Shown piece by piece: positions 33,801 to 46,712 of a DNA stretch of 64,000 nt. The position numbers and the translations under genes are program-made. The DNA is from Capitella teleta. Taxonomy: Eukaryota; Annelida; Polychaeta; Capitellidae. The notes beneath the pieces were generated by a model that worked only from the letters and a program-made list of their open reading frames with translations, ran no database searches and was not told the origin of the DNA. The stretch covers positions 194,680-258,679 of the forward strand of contig KB297837.1 of the NCBI GenBank assembly GCA_000328365.1, read 5' to 3'. Position 1 is the stretch's first letter. Each line of letters starts with the position of its first letter.

Positions 33801-36744
33801 CGTGTTTGGTTCGATTCAATCTGAGGACACGCACGTGCAGTAGAATATATTAATTTTCGATCACTTATTCAGGTTAGATGAACACAAATGCACAATTCAC
33901 ATTTGACACTTAATGATATTCAATATGAAATGAGTTTTGATTTCTTGAACGAAAAAAAATAAAATAAAAAATAAATTAGATAAAAATGAAAAATAAGAAC
34001 GCAAATTTAAGCAGCAAAGTAGGCAACTCAGCGACATATTTTAATATGAATTTTGAGAGCGACAATCATTCGAGTTCCAAATAATCGCACAAACTTTATA
34101 TAATTACACGATTAAAATTATAATGAAAAGTTCAAGAAACAATTCGATAAACTATTCAACTACTAGCATTTCACATTGATAATATTGTTTAACCTCAAAG
34201 TAACAATTATTCCTACTATACCAGTTCATGTGATGGTCTACACATGGTTTACTGAATGGCACTGATATGCGTTCCACTGTTGTCATAAACAAAAGCATGC
34301 CAAGAACACTGCAAACCACCCTACCCCACCTCAACATAAAAACCCTTACTCATCAGACGTATTACAAGCTCAATCGTGTCAGGAATGGAATTGTGTCGCC
34401 AGGGGAGGACTCCCACGAGATGGCGAATAATCCTCATGATTTCGTCAGTGATGAGTCAACCACTCAACTTCTAATCACCAATTCATTCGACAATAGTTCT
34501 TTTGTGGTTGAATTCCCAAGCGTCTAATCCTAGTTTCAAAACAAGGCTGATGACGCAAGCGGGATCTTTTAGGCTCTTAGATAACAAATTGGTGGATCTC
34601 TTGGTCTCAGGAAAAAGCGTCCAGATTTTTGCTAATTTTCTAAAGCGACACGATGAGTAAATTTCAGCTTAGCCAAATCATTGATACTCATCTTAAGCTT
34701 TTTACACAAGGAGACTACTTATGGGCTATGTGATAAAGGCCTCTCAAGTGCTTGAAAGTTCTCTTATTATTATGGAAGGTTGCCGGCTGCTATTCGCGAT
34801 TTATAATCCGCGTTCAAAGAAAACGAATCTTCATCTGCTGTGAAGGCTTTGAAGATATGAAAAGGGTTTCTGTAACACGGTAATTTAATGAATTGTCATC
34901 AAACTATATCTACGTCACAATATTTTAATCAATCGTAAATTGAACTAGTTTACTCCCGTTGCCAAAGGAACCGACGCGAGATCGGATCTTCGAAACAATG
35001 GCTTTTAGATACAAATCTCTTAGCTCTTAATTACCCGCGTGCGCTGATCATCCACCCCATTCACCCAGAAAGCGTGAATAGTCGATGGTCATTTGGACCT
35101 CACACGCAGTGAGATGTGAGCCTGGCCATTAGCTTGTGTTATTCACAAAAGCAGCATTGAATGCGCGTCAATCTCGTGTCTTCAATTGTGACGCGATTTC
35201 TTCTGAAGAATCACATCAAACGGATCGAATCCGCTTACAGTAGATGAGAATAGAGATAGAGAATCTCTTCAACAAATCCCACTTTTGATATGCAGTTGAA
35301 TTTCCTTGATCGCTCTGTCAGATAGCGACTTTAAAAAAACCCATTACACCCCTAAAAGTGTGAATCTCGGGTTTATGTTCTGCGATTATTGAAATTATTT
35401 GTTTAACGTACTTTTCAACATTTCCAAAGTCAATTCATTTATTAATCTGTAAAAAAATCCACAATTTCCCCGAATCACCAGTTCCACACAATAATCCAAA
35501 CATTCCCAAAGAGATTAATTAAATAATAACTCATTGTACCAATTGGCGTTTAGTCAAAAACCATGATTGAATTCCGATACCCGGTGAGAAGTGATTTGGT
35601 CGCTTTACAAATAGACCCCATACATCCGTACACCAATGATGTGATTAGAACATTATGGAGCTTTGATTAAATTAGTAATCTCCTTCTTTTACATCATTGA
35701 AAGTATATTAATAACATAAGCTAATGTTAGCACAGCGTGGGTCGATCCGCTCTGTGAACGTCGGTGTTTGACCACAGTGGGATGCTAATCATTTCATTAA
35801 TAAGCTTTCTACTTTGAAATTTGTCAAGAAAACGGAGCTAATCTTATCAATACGATTATCTCAAATGTTAAATGTGAATAGCACTTACACATAGTGTAAT
35901 ATCGCGAAAATTATGCCAGTTACCATGGTTAAAATAGATTTGCAGTGATGTGATGTGATGTGAAAGGAATATTTCTGCATCGCTGGTTCCATAAGGTACA
36001 GATTAACTGTGATGTCACCAATTAGGTCAATTTTCTACATTTTGCATAAAAAATATATTTATATAAATGAAAAAAAAAACCTTCCTTACCGTGAGAAAAC
36101 CAATCGAGGAATACTAATTTTTATTTATTTTATATTCTTAACCTTATACCGCACCTTAATTGGCCACTCGTATAATTGACTGAGCCGTCATGCATAAATC
36201 ATTCATTTATTTCTCTTAGGTATGGTTCCAAAATCGCCGGGCAAAATGGCGGAAGCAAGAGAAATCCGTGGCCAGGATGTACGAACTATGGCGACACAAA
36301 ATGCAGACCCTGCCGCGCCCTCCCCCCGCGCCCCCTCTGGCCACCCCACCCCTCCTAGCTGCCTCTCTTCCGCCTCTGCACGCTGCCAGGCCCCCACTGT
36401 TGCCATGGTTACCGACGCTATCGTACGCCATCGCCGGAATGCCTCACGGCATTCGGGCTTTTCCATTCCCTCCCTTCCTCAAAGGTAAAGTTCATTCATT
36501 TCCGGTACCACGGCATAGTTAACTAACTGGTTCTGCCACTCCAGATGCATTCCTGCCCCACCCCATGTGTCAGCTGCCATCAAGACCCCCCAACCAGACT
36601 CCATCGCCAACGATACCTTCTTCTCCAAAGGCGCCTTCATCGTCCACCTCCAAAACGTCTTCCTCAGCACCCACAAGACCAGTGACAGACTTTTCTATCG
36701 AAAAACTCACAGAAAAGGACAGCAAACACAAAGAAAAGTCCTAG
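30859..36744 (+). CDS. Paired-like (PRD-class, Q50) homeobox transcription factor
   Basis: Four exons, 30859-31033, 31927-32309, 36220-36484 and 36545-36744, join in phase to 340 residues. The N-terminus is acidic ([12 protein letters not shown] near residues 44-55). The homeodomain is residues 141-200, beginning [20 protein letters not shown] and ending [15 protein letters not shown], with glutamine at position 50 as in paired-like, non-Hox proteins. The intron between homeodomain residues 46 and 47 (ARVQ|VWFQ) is the classic position for this class. The region after it is proline-rich, and the C-terminus has [11 protein letters not shown], close to the Groucho-binding eh1 motif. No paired domain is present and no convincing OAR domain was seen. 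The THYPD...TEARVQVWF...WRKQEK pattern is nearest by eye to DRGX/ISX/ARX-type genes, with WRKQEK shared with ISX, but the orthology group is not settled. Introns are 893 bp, 3.9 kb and 60 nt. Confidence 0.93.
32310..36219 (+). other. Large second intron of the homeobox gene
   Basis: This 3.9 kb AT-rich intron has a GTAAAT donor and a TTCTCTTAG acceptor. It contains a short triplicate of an ACACGGTTAGC unit (about 33559-33594) and otherwise no recognised mobile element, in contrast to the flanking DNA. The lack of transposon debris in a developmental-type gene intron may reflect regulatory constraint. That is inference. Confidence 0.6.
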
Positions 36745-37493
36745 AGTTTCATGTGATATTGCTCTGTATGCAAATTGCTGTTATAAATATAGTTTAAATT
36801 TATGTCTTGAATAAAATTGGTTTGAATGTGATTATCCGTATAGATATATTTAAATGCATATAGTATATAGGACAAAAGAAATGTGGTATAAATAAAAAGT
36901 GATTGATTGATTGAGGGTGGAACCAATTGTGCAATGTCTGTATCTGCGATTATGCATGCATCTTCATGGTTATCGGAGCCTCTTGCTCACCAATACAACA
37001 CAAATTCCCCCAAGAATATGCAAGTGCATTGCTTAACGAACAGACGACGGCAAAACCACTAGTAGAAGCGGTCAACTGGGTGTTGCACAATGAATTAATG
37101 TATTAAGTGAGGCGCAGACATGCATAGGCCTGTGTGCAGACAGCTAAAGCAACCACGTAATTTATTTTGGCCTATTGAGTGCATCCCACCTGTTATACCG
37201 ACGTATTTTGGGATTACAAGCTTTGTTCCTCTTAGAGATTGATTTTAAAGGGGATTGCTAGGCAATTCGAAAGAGGAAAAACCAGGTGATAAGCAGTGAA
37301 TTTAAAACAGGAAAATTCAGTCATTACGTAATGACTGATTGGGACAATATGCTGGTGTAGTCAACTAACCAAAGGTGCAGAGACAGCTGTGTTGGGGAGA
37401 ATGGCGTCTTTGAGATCCACTCGTAGGCTATACATGTTGTCTAACGATTTGTGGCTAGTGGCAGAGATAATTATCAGGTTTTGAGGTCGTGAT
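36745..37493. other. 3' flank of the homeobox gene
   Basis: AATAAA words at 36810 and 36890 are candidate polyadenylation signals. No gene or named repeat is recognised in the rest. Confidence 0.45.
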
Positions 37494-37615
37494 AACGCTG
37501 ACTACAACCCAATGCCGACCGTGGGGGTCGAGGTCCCGGTTTGAGACCCGATCAGGCCACGGGCGTTATGATTGTGAATTATAATTGTAATCCGTTATAA
37601 TTGTATCATCCGATC
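37494..37615 (+). repeat. tRNA-derived SINE, family B copy 1 (5' truncated)
   Basis: The shared core GACCGTGG(G/A)GGTCGAGGTCC, a B-box-like GGTTTGAGACCCGAT, and an AT-rich tail with ATTGTGAATTATAATTGTAA match the copy at 54285-54420 in the opposite orientation. The A-box part is not preserved here, so this copy appears truncated or diverged at its 5' end. Confidence 0.7.
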
Positions 37616-37816
37616 GGATTGGGTGGAGCCGTAAAACCCCACCACTCACTCTTGAGATCGTGATAATAACAGGTTTATTGCTGAAGCGCGTGATATTTAA
37701 AGGCTCCAACAAGTATCTGAAATTATTGGAGAGCAGCCCTTGTACGTGTATCAATATTCACTCCAAAACTACAAAACGTTAAAATATTTGGTTTCTTTCA
37801 TAGTTCCACATACTGC

Positions 37817-38098
37817 AACCGACGACCCTCCTGAATCCTCGGTTACATAACGGCCACATTGGCTCCATAGGCGAGACCTTGAAGTGGCCAGTACTCGGAC
37901 TCCAGAAGACGTCATGATCGGTGTTTCAGATGGAACATATTTATATCAAACTGACGATTAGATACAATTAAAAGCGCGAAAAGAAAGCACCGCTTGTTAC
38001 GAATATTATTCGGAGCGCTGGCCACTTTTGGGGTTCGCCCAGGGAGCCAATGAGACCGAATAGTATCCGATCCTTTAGGCTCGGATACCGCCGAATTT
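37817..38098 (+). mobile_element. TIR element, family T copy 2 (short version)
   Basis: The left end CCTGAATCCTCGGTTACATAA then ACATTGGCTCC, and the right end CAGGGAGCCAATGAGACCG, match the arms of copy 1. The interior is only about 110 bp and mostly unlike copies 1 and 3, as expected for an internally deleted or replaced family member. Confidence 0.75.
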
Positions 38099-39729
38099 AA
38101 ACTGGAAGTGAGAGCGGAAAGAAAGAAAGGAGGAGAAAGGAGGAGAGGATCAGCGATGCTTGTTGACGTGCAACGACGACGTGGCGACCACGTGGCGGCA
38201 AAGAGAAGCAAAAAAATAGCGAATGACAGGGCAATGAGTGCATTCCGAACCTGGCCAAGAACAGACAGCTAGCTATACATTGAATTTACCAGTAACGGAG
38301 TGTTGCAAAAGGCACACGGAGCTCAATAATACATAAAACATTTTCATGATTTATCATACCAGTGGCTGGTATTCTTAATTAGTATGGCCTATATTTGCAT
38401 AAAATAATGATCATGCTTGAGAGTGTTTCAAATGCTGTAAATAAAAAATGTTTTACCATTGTATTTCAGACACTGTGGAACGATCCGGACTCTCATCATT
38501 AATATGTAGCATGCGCGGGTCGTAATTAATTGCTGCAAGGCTAGTGCCAGCTGTTTAAAGTGTTACGACAAAGAATTGGGGTCTCTAAATTTTATGGTTA
38601 CGACGAATAAATTTGTAACTTTCTAACAAACAAAACATCTCCACATCTCTCCTTCAGAGTAACGTTGAACACAGCTAATCGAATCAAACATATTCAATCC
38701 CGAAGATTATTAATGAGAAATGAAGCGAGTTACGATGCACTATGCATGATGAAGCGGATGTCGCGTGCTCGAAAAACCAAAGCCAGGGTGCCTCTCGATG
38801 AAAGGGTATGCCCCTACCTGCCCTCCTTCCCCCATTTCCAATGAATGGAGCGAACACAATCGGCGATTCACTGTAATTTCCATGTACTTCCTACGACACA
38901 CACTGGGAGTATGCGCACACTGCTCACTGTTACTCATACAATTCTGCGGAATTCTTCACTGCATGGGTACCAGAGATGTACCAGTCTATGTAACACAAAT
39001 GTAGGGCCTGATGGATACTCCAGAAAAACTCCGCTTAACGAAACCCTTGCGGCGAAGTCGAGAGCGCAAGCGTTTCCTTGGAAACAGGGTTGATGCGTTA
39101 AATCACTTGAGTCATAGACATGGAGACGGGATTCTTCATTCTCCATCTTAGTATACAAGATCAGGCATCGCACTAGTCCTATCAAATGCCGCATAAATAT
39201 GCTGCATATGGTCTGCCATATAAAGCTAGCCTATCCATATGAAAAATCACCTTTCACCAACAATAATATTACAATAGCCTACTAATTTTCTCATGAATAC
39301 ATCACAAAATATCCAATCTAATCTCACGTCAATAATTGTTGACTCCGCTAAAAATGTTCCGTTTCCAACCTTTTAAACGACGCCGGCTTGATTTCCAAGA
39401 AATGGCGCCAAATTTCAATCCGAGCGACAAGCTGCTGGCGGATGTTTACATTGCGTGACGTTCGTGGCAGCCAGCATTTTTCTATATGAAATTTAACTCC
39501 ATATAGCCATAATCTTCTAATTACCAATATAGTGTCTTGGAACGAGACTATGTAAAATTAGGACGTTGGTGATATGAAAAGACTTTAGCAGTAAATGTAA
39601 AACCCGGATAGGTTGTTGTGGCCCTTTGCAAAATTGCAGGCTGCAGCAGGGACGCTGTTATTTTTGGCGGATTATTTGCATGGGAATTATAAAGTAACCT
39701 GGAAGCATAAAATTTTAATTAGTGTGGAC
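38099..39729. other. Intergenic DNA between two TIR elements
   Basis: No gene or further repeat family was recognised. Confidence 0.4.
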
Positions 39730-40195
39730 TCATTTTGGACATGACACATAACGGTTTCTTTGACTCCCTGGGCAAAACCTAGAAGTGGTCAGTGCTTGGA
39801 CTATAGAACGCCCAGCAAAACAATTATTGTATCAATGGATAAGTAATATAATGAATTTTCCCACTTTGTAAAGTTTGTATAATATATATGGGGCCTGCAG
39901 GTTGCAGATTGAAATCGTGAGAAGTTAAAAACCGCTCAAGAAAGTCAGCATTTCTTCGTTTTCTCGTCTTGTTAAATTTGGGAAACATTATAAATATCGC
40001 GTCAATAAAGTTAAACCAAGCTTCAATTGTTAAAGGTGAATTCAATTGTAATATTGATTAAAGTTCTTCTAAAACAAGAAACCTAGCGCTCAGTCTTATA
40101 GATCCGGAGCACTTGCCACTTTTAGGTTTCCAACGGAAACCCATGAAGCCAATTAGACCGAACTGCATCCGAACATAATAATAGGCTCGATTTCC
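39730..40195 (-). mobile_element. TIR element, family T copy 3 (inverted)
   Basis: Its reverse complement aligns with copy 1 along the interior (TTCACCTTTAACAA, TTAACTTTATTGACGCGATA, TCTGCAACCTGCAGGCCCCA) and both arms (GACTCCCTGGGCAAAACC, GGTTTCC...GAAGCCAATTAGACC). Point differences are plentiful, so insertion was not recent. Confidence 0.75.
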
Positions 40196-40348
40196 GCAGG
40201 ATTCACATGCATACCGACAGAGAGGGCGAGTCACGTCTCCAAATGTCAAGACACAAAAACATACCCTCTTTTTAAGTCGGATAAAAATATATCGATCAAT
40301 AACTAGTGCACACTTTAATTTAATCAACATTTTCATTAGAATAAGTAT

Positions 40349-40438
40349 AACTTCCAAGAAATGCTTTAGACCATATGCAATATGGTCTAAAGCATTTATT
40401 ATATGCTATATGCAATATGCATATAATAATATGGAAGT
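40349..40438. repeat. Nested hairpin with a perfect 18-bp stem
   Basis: AAATGCTTTAGACCATAT (40359-40376) is followed after GCA by its exact complement (40380-40397). A second imperfect palindrome (about 40396-40429) follows, and AACTTCCA/TGGAAGTT encloses both. The loop of 3 nt is too tight for a normal pre-miRNA. It may be a small foldback element or cruciform-prone site. Confidence 0.7.
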
Positions 40439-41081
40439 TCGATAGCGCACTTTAAACAATGGAGTTTTCTTCGCGTCTGATCTTGTATTATATGCATTAT
40501 ATATATGCCATATTTTGCAAAATGCGACTAGTATAATCCCATCACGAAATTGCAATCTATAATAATTAAAAATTATGTATTTGTAATATTAGCAAGAACA
40601 CCCTGATAAACTGCCAAACTGGCAAAAAGATTCGCGTTTAATTGCTACAGAAACAAAGCTGTACATCCATTCTCATGGTTTGGAGGACAAGTCATCAGAG
40701 ATAACAACCTGGAATAATTCAACAAGTTTAGTATAGGGTGAACCAAAAGTTTATTTTCAAGTAATGGGAATTATTTTTAAACCTTGAGTAAACAAAGTGT
40801 TTTTCTTGGATAATGTGCGTTAGATCTCAGAATAATTACCGTTTTAAGTTGATGAGTTCTCTTATCAAATAAATTAGGCATTTTGCCAGTTCAAATATCG
40901 TTAACATAATATTCCAGAAATGCAGTCGCCTCATCGTTCGGCTCAGAGCACCACTAATGGAATATCTTTGGTCAGAGACCACCAACAAACACGCGTAGAC
41001 TATGAGGAATGAGGCAATTGCATCGCCAAATCATAGACTTCGAATCAAAACATATCTTTAAAATTAACTAATACATGCATA
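40439..41081. other. AT-rich intergenic DNA
   Basis: No gene or repeat family recognised. Confidence 0.4.
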
Positions 41082-41343
<262 letters not shown>

Positions 41344-44203
41344 TAATGAATTAAGAATTTTAGGACATGAGACAACATAGAGAATAAAATAATTAATGTC
41401 TGATTTCCTCACATAATTATTATGATACTTACATCCACATATGTTTCCTTCAGAGAAACGTTACATACAGACAATTCAATAAGATTGAGCATCCTTAAAT
41501 AATGCTGAAATATGACAAGGGCATATACCACGAGCTTACCAACAATTATCTTTGTGATGGTGCTTTGTTTAGTTGCTTTTGTTGACAAAGCTTTGCGGAA
41601 TTTTCCCGTTGTGCAAACCCAATATTCTAGCCCCATAGGCTCCTTCGCTTTGCCTCGTGAGACATTGCAACCTTTCGTCAATGTTTATTCGTTTAAGATA
41701 TTACGAATATCTTCCAAGATATGTTTGTCCGAATGAGCGGCTTCTGCACCTTCAAAGGATAATTATTCTTAGGTACATAGCACCATCTTAGAGAAAAGCA
41801 TTATTTTTGTATACATTGAGCATGATTTGAAAATTTTCATTACTTATAATTAATAGTAAACAAACTTTTGAATCCCCCTGTAGGTTATGACACCAATGGT
41901 CCAAGTTCCCCTACAATGGAATGTTGGCGGAAGGATAGCTGAGAGCTAGAATTTCTCTTGAGTCCTGTTTTAAAATTCCTTAAATATTCTTGTGAATCCA
42001 CGATCCTGTTATTAAAGGTCAACATAAGTGAAAAGTGAATTTTTAGGCCTTTATTCGGGCACGGGACATATACAATGTTATATTTGAGAAATTCGCGGCT
42101 TCAAAATGCTTATTTAATGAGATAGAGAAATTGTCACTCAGATTGAGTCTCCTTCCCAACTCTCTCCGGGGTCTTATGACTTCATAAGACCCCACCTTAA
42201 ACCCTACTCGAGTACTAGTTTTTTATCGACGCACTCACAATTCCATTTAATGTTGAACAAATCAACGAATTTGTCCAAGTACAACTCCAATTCTTGCAAC
42301 ACACACTTGATTGAATTAAAGTCGTAATGCATAATAATTAAAACGATATGCAAAGTACATCTGGGTATGAGGTAATATTGACTCAAACAATCGACCACAC
42401 ATTGACACATAAATTGGCAAAAATTATATTGTTTTTTATCTGTTTTTGCTGTTGTTGAATTGAGCGAGAATCAGTCTAATCAGAATCAGTCTTGTGAAAA
42501 GTTAATAACACCATAACTCAAGATATTAAGGATTTATAATCCTTTTCCGACTCAAGGCGACGAAGCCGAATCGTTTATGTTGATCTGTTACCATATCTTG
42601 CAACCCTTTTCGGCGCAGGTCGTCTCGCCGAATTTCTATGGTCTTAGGACGTCATTCGCAGCTCCACTAGCGGCAAATAATTGAACCAAACTGATTTAGC
42701 TGGAGAATTAAAACCACTGAATATGCGCTGTTTGTGTTTCTTTTATACCATGAAAATGATATCAGGAAATAATTATTTTGCGCTGGAATAATTAATTAAA
42801 GCGTATATTTCGTGAATTTGGCGTTGCATCGGGCATTAAGGTTTATCTTTTAAGTGCTTATTCCTTGTTAAAAATTTCTACATCTGTCCTACAATACTGC
42901 ATATCATCCATTCTTTCATCAACATATGAATGGTGTAACATTGTCATCTTCTGGACAGAAATACGAACAACACACCTGCACTAAATGGTAGTACGTGTAT
43001 TTATATTTATTTTCACACTAAGTTTTTACTTTTTCACCCATGTAAAAACGATCATAAAAACCGCTTGCTCAACGGAGTGTCATACCTCATAATAACAGTC
43101 ATCCTACACCAGTACCTTATTAATGAGATCAAACACTAAGTCTCTGTGACAATCTAGGTCATTCATATATCCCATCAACGACATATGCACGTCACGATGC
43201 AGTGCAATCATAATTATCTTTAATGAGATTTGTTTTCATTTGTTTTACCTGTTCACATTGTGCTGCATTTAACGATGAATTCTTTATAATTTGATATAAT
43301 ATTAATTTCGCATATACAAGCAATATAACATAGGAAGAAACATAAAATGAAAATATATATCGAACTTGTTCATATGAGACAATAATAATGTAAGGCATCA
43401 AACATGGGTTCTGCTGATTGTTGAGCACTGAGTGAGAAACGCTATTATAGTGCGTGGAATGCGATGTGGCGCATCATACAGGTTGTAGAGCATCTCGGTC
43501 AATCACATCTCATCATGAATACCTCATTAGTATGCGTAACGCATTTGTAAACATGTAAACATATTAGAGCCATATTAAGTTTGGCTGGTCAATAACAGTT
43601 GGTTTCAATATATGTATTTGTTAGAATTATTAAGTTGTTGGAGTTGTAAACATGTCAATATAATGAAATCTAAATGGTTCTTTACTTCATAATTATAATA
43701 GATGAAAACATTGTTTAACACATATTCTGAAACACTTAAACATTGCATGTACTTACATCTGAACTCTGACGGAGTATAATAATTATTATTGTACAAAGGA
43801 TCAAGGTCTTAATGATATTGTATCGAAGGTAAGTTAGGGTTAGGGTTAGGATTATACTATTTATTGTCAAAACTTGTATATAATGAATAATCATACAAGT
43901 CAAAATAAATATTAACCAGACTCATGAATGGTAATTCGGCACGGGATTGGTCGAGATGCCGTGCACTGTAGGGTGCGCAATATTTCCTGCGAAAGGAAAT
44001 GATTCAGGTTCAGGTTCAGGTTAATTGGATAAAAGTGCCTTAGTTTCGGCACTGTTACAATCTGACGTTTGAGTTTCTTTTTTTATATATCTTCTATTTC
44101 TAAAAGATATTTCCTCATAAATAATACAATATTGACTGAAATAAAACTTAACTGGAATACCAACCAAACAATAATAACCCCTACTTTCCTCCCCCCCTTC
44201 CCC
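41344..44203. other. AT-rich gene-free DNA
   Basis: No exon or known repeat was identified over about 2.9 kb. It includes a short telomere-like GTTAGGGTTAGGGTTAGG stretch at about 43833-43850, too short to be called an interstitial telomere. Confidence 0.4.
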
Positions 44204-44444
<241 letters not shown>

Positions 44445-46204
44445 GAAATCAGTCAGAGACGTGAACAGAAATATAGGGGGGGTTAGAGGAAGAAAAAATA
44501 AGGAAACGAACCAAATGAGGAATTAATTAGATAGTATAACACACTCAGAAAAAAAAATCATAAGGTTTTACGTATTATAAGCATTAACTATTTTTAATGT
44601 CATATATCATGTAAAATATTGATCTGACACCAAATATGTAAATTATAAAAATCCTGGCCTATATTATATCTACACATTGATGTAATTGATTTCAAAACTA
44701 ACCATCATAAAACAAGATATAGGCTAGATTAGGTTATGACCATATTTGGACATTCACAGAGTGTTACACAAAAAGTGCGCAATGAATTATTGTTATAGAT
44801 TGAACAGACACTTAGGACAATGTTTTGTGTTAAATTAACTGTAATGTATAGATATCATGCCTTATATGACGAAAAAAGTGAAGAAACGTCATAACGACAT
44901 TGACCTTTGAATGACATAATTGAGAAATATAATTAGATAGAACAATAATATTATCAACTATCACTGAAAATTACTGCGTGATATCGTGCTTGACAAAGAA
45001 GTTACATTAGTTTGACAATTAAGTCACTGTTTCACAATTTCGACTATTACGTAATAATATCTACTGAGCAGGCAAAGTATGAAGGGATGGTGTACCAGGG
45101 TAGTTCAAATTAAAATCCCCTGTCTCTTCTTTTTAGTAGCATACAATCACGCATTGTTTCCGCGCTTTTATTGGGCTCCGCAATCGGCTTCTTGCGAGCG
45201 GTGGGTAAATGGTTTCTATCGAGAATGTGATTAAAACACGTACATTAAATGATTAAAAATTTGCTCACTGCAGACATGCTGTCAATGATGGCTTCCTTAA
45301 AACAACACTGCACATTAGCGTGCTCCGAAGTAGAGTATACGGGGATTAGCCGAATTTTGTCCTGGGGCGTCCGATTGTCAAGATAAAAGTCACACACAAG
45401 AGGGGCATCAGGTGGCAGTGAGTGCTTGCTGGGGAGGCGGATGACAGTCTTCTCGGGCATGTTCTTGGGAAATAAAGCGCCGCATCCTCCAGGTTCCAGA
45501 GGCTTTTATTATTCGTTGTAAACGATCGCTGATTTTCTCGATTCAGGCTGGATTTAACGTTTATGTTGGCTTTTTGGGGGGTAATATACCCTATAAAACC
45601 AACAAATGTTGGATGGCATCTTGTGGAAATGCTAAAAGATTCACTTACTTTTTTGAGCGGATGAATTTCTCAAAAGTTGCGTTTTGATGTCATTATTATC
45701 AAATTACGTAATTATCAAATCTCTTTCTTCATAATTCGATTGGCTATAATTGTATATATGAATTGCTACCATGCATCATAGAACGATAGAAATTTCATTA
45801 ACACGGAACTCTGCGATCAATTAAAGAAATTTCCTGTGCCCATGCATGCTGACTTGTATTACTATTTGAGACACACTAACAATTTCACAGCTCAACTCAT
45901 TCCATCTGCATTTCATTCTCTTCCGGGCATTTCTTCTTTCAAAACATCTCTACGCAATTCAATTACATGTCACTCGAGCACATTTGTTCCTGAAACAATT
46001 TGCACATTTCGACCTGTCAAGATATGACATCACTTAATAAAGGGGAAAAAAATCCTGTTGCGAGTTATAATCGTTTCAAAGAGACATCAGCTCGGTACTT
46101 CAAACGAGAGGGATGCGGGTGTCAGCGCAACGGACGATGGAATGTATCGATTTAATTTTATTTGATAGCTTCAAAAGGTTATGAACCCAGCGAGATAAAC
46201 TACT
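44445..46204. other. Intergenic DNA
   Basis: No gene is assigned. One 71-codon minus-strand frame at 45460-45245 has a balanced composition (for example LVCDFYLDNRTPQDKIRLIP) but no recognised homology. It could be an exon or transposon piece. Confidence 0.4.
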
Positions 46205-46662
46205 TCAATTTGAAGCAAAAAAAAATAAATAAAATAAAATAAAATAAAATAAAATAAAATAAAATAAAATAAAATAAAATAAAATAAAATAAAATAAAAT
46301 AAAATAAAATAAAATAAAATAAAATAAAATAAAATAAAATATTTCGGATGAGTAACCGTGTAGACAAGTTTGCTCTGGCGAAAAGAATAATAACAGTATA
46401 AACAATTGCGTGTTTGCGATTGGAACTTTCCATTTCCCTTCACGATGAAGCAGAGCAATTTACTGCAATTATTTACTGCCAGATTTGCCAGGCAGAGACG
46501 TTGGGCACATCGCCTATTAAAAATGGCGGAGTCGATCACAGAATACTGAGTCATGGAAGGCCGAACATGCTGACACTCCAATTCAATTATTAATAAGAAC
46601 GCGATTAACGAACCGAGGAGGAGGACCCTTCAACGGACGACTGAGTATAGAAGTTTACTTCC
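46205..46662. repeat. First copy of a duplicated block at gap 3, with (AAAAT)n
   Basis: It starts TCAATTTGAAGCAAAA, runs through an (AAAAT)n array (about 46218-46340), and continues to GTATAGAAGTTTACTTCC at the gap edge. The same sequence reappears after the gap at 46713-47246 with a few substitutions, a 4-bp indel and a longer array. This looks like two unmerged contig ends and not a biological repeat. Confidence 0.85.
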
Positions 46663-46712
46663 NNNNNNNNNNNNNNNNNNNNNNNNNNNNNNNNNNNNNN
46701 NNNNNNNNNNNN
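46663..46712. other. Assembly gap (50 N)
   Basis: Fifty N flanked by overlapping near-identical sequence, so the true gap size is probably zero or negative. Confidence 0.99.

Noticed and set aside
40359-40397. Pre-miRNA candidate
   Set aside because: The stem is perfect but the loop is 3 nt and the stem 18 bp, unlike Drosha or Dicer substrates.
43833-43850. TTAGGG telomere-like repeat
   Set aside because: Only about three units, so not enough for an interstitial telomere.
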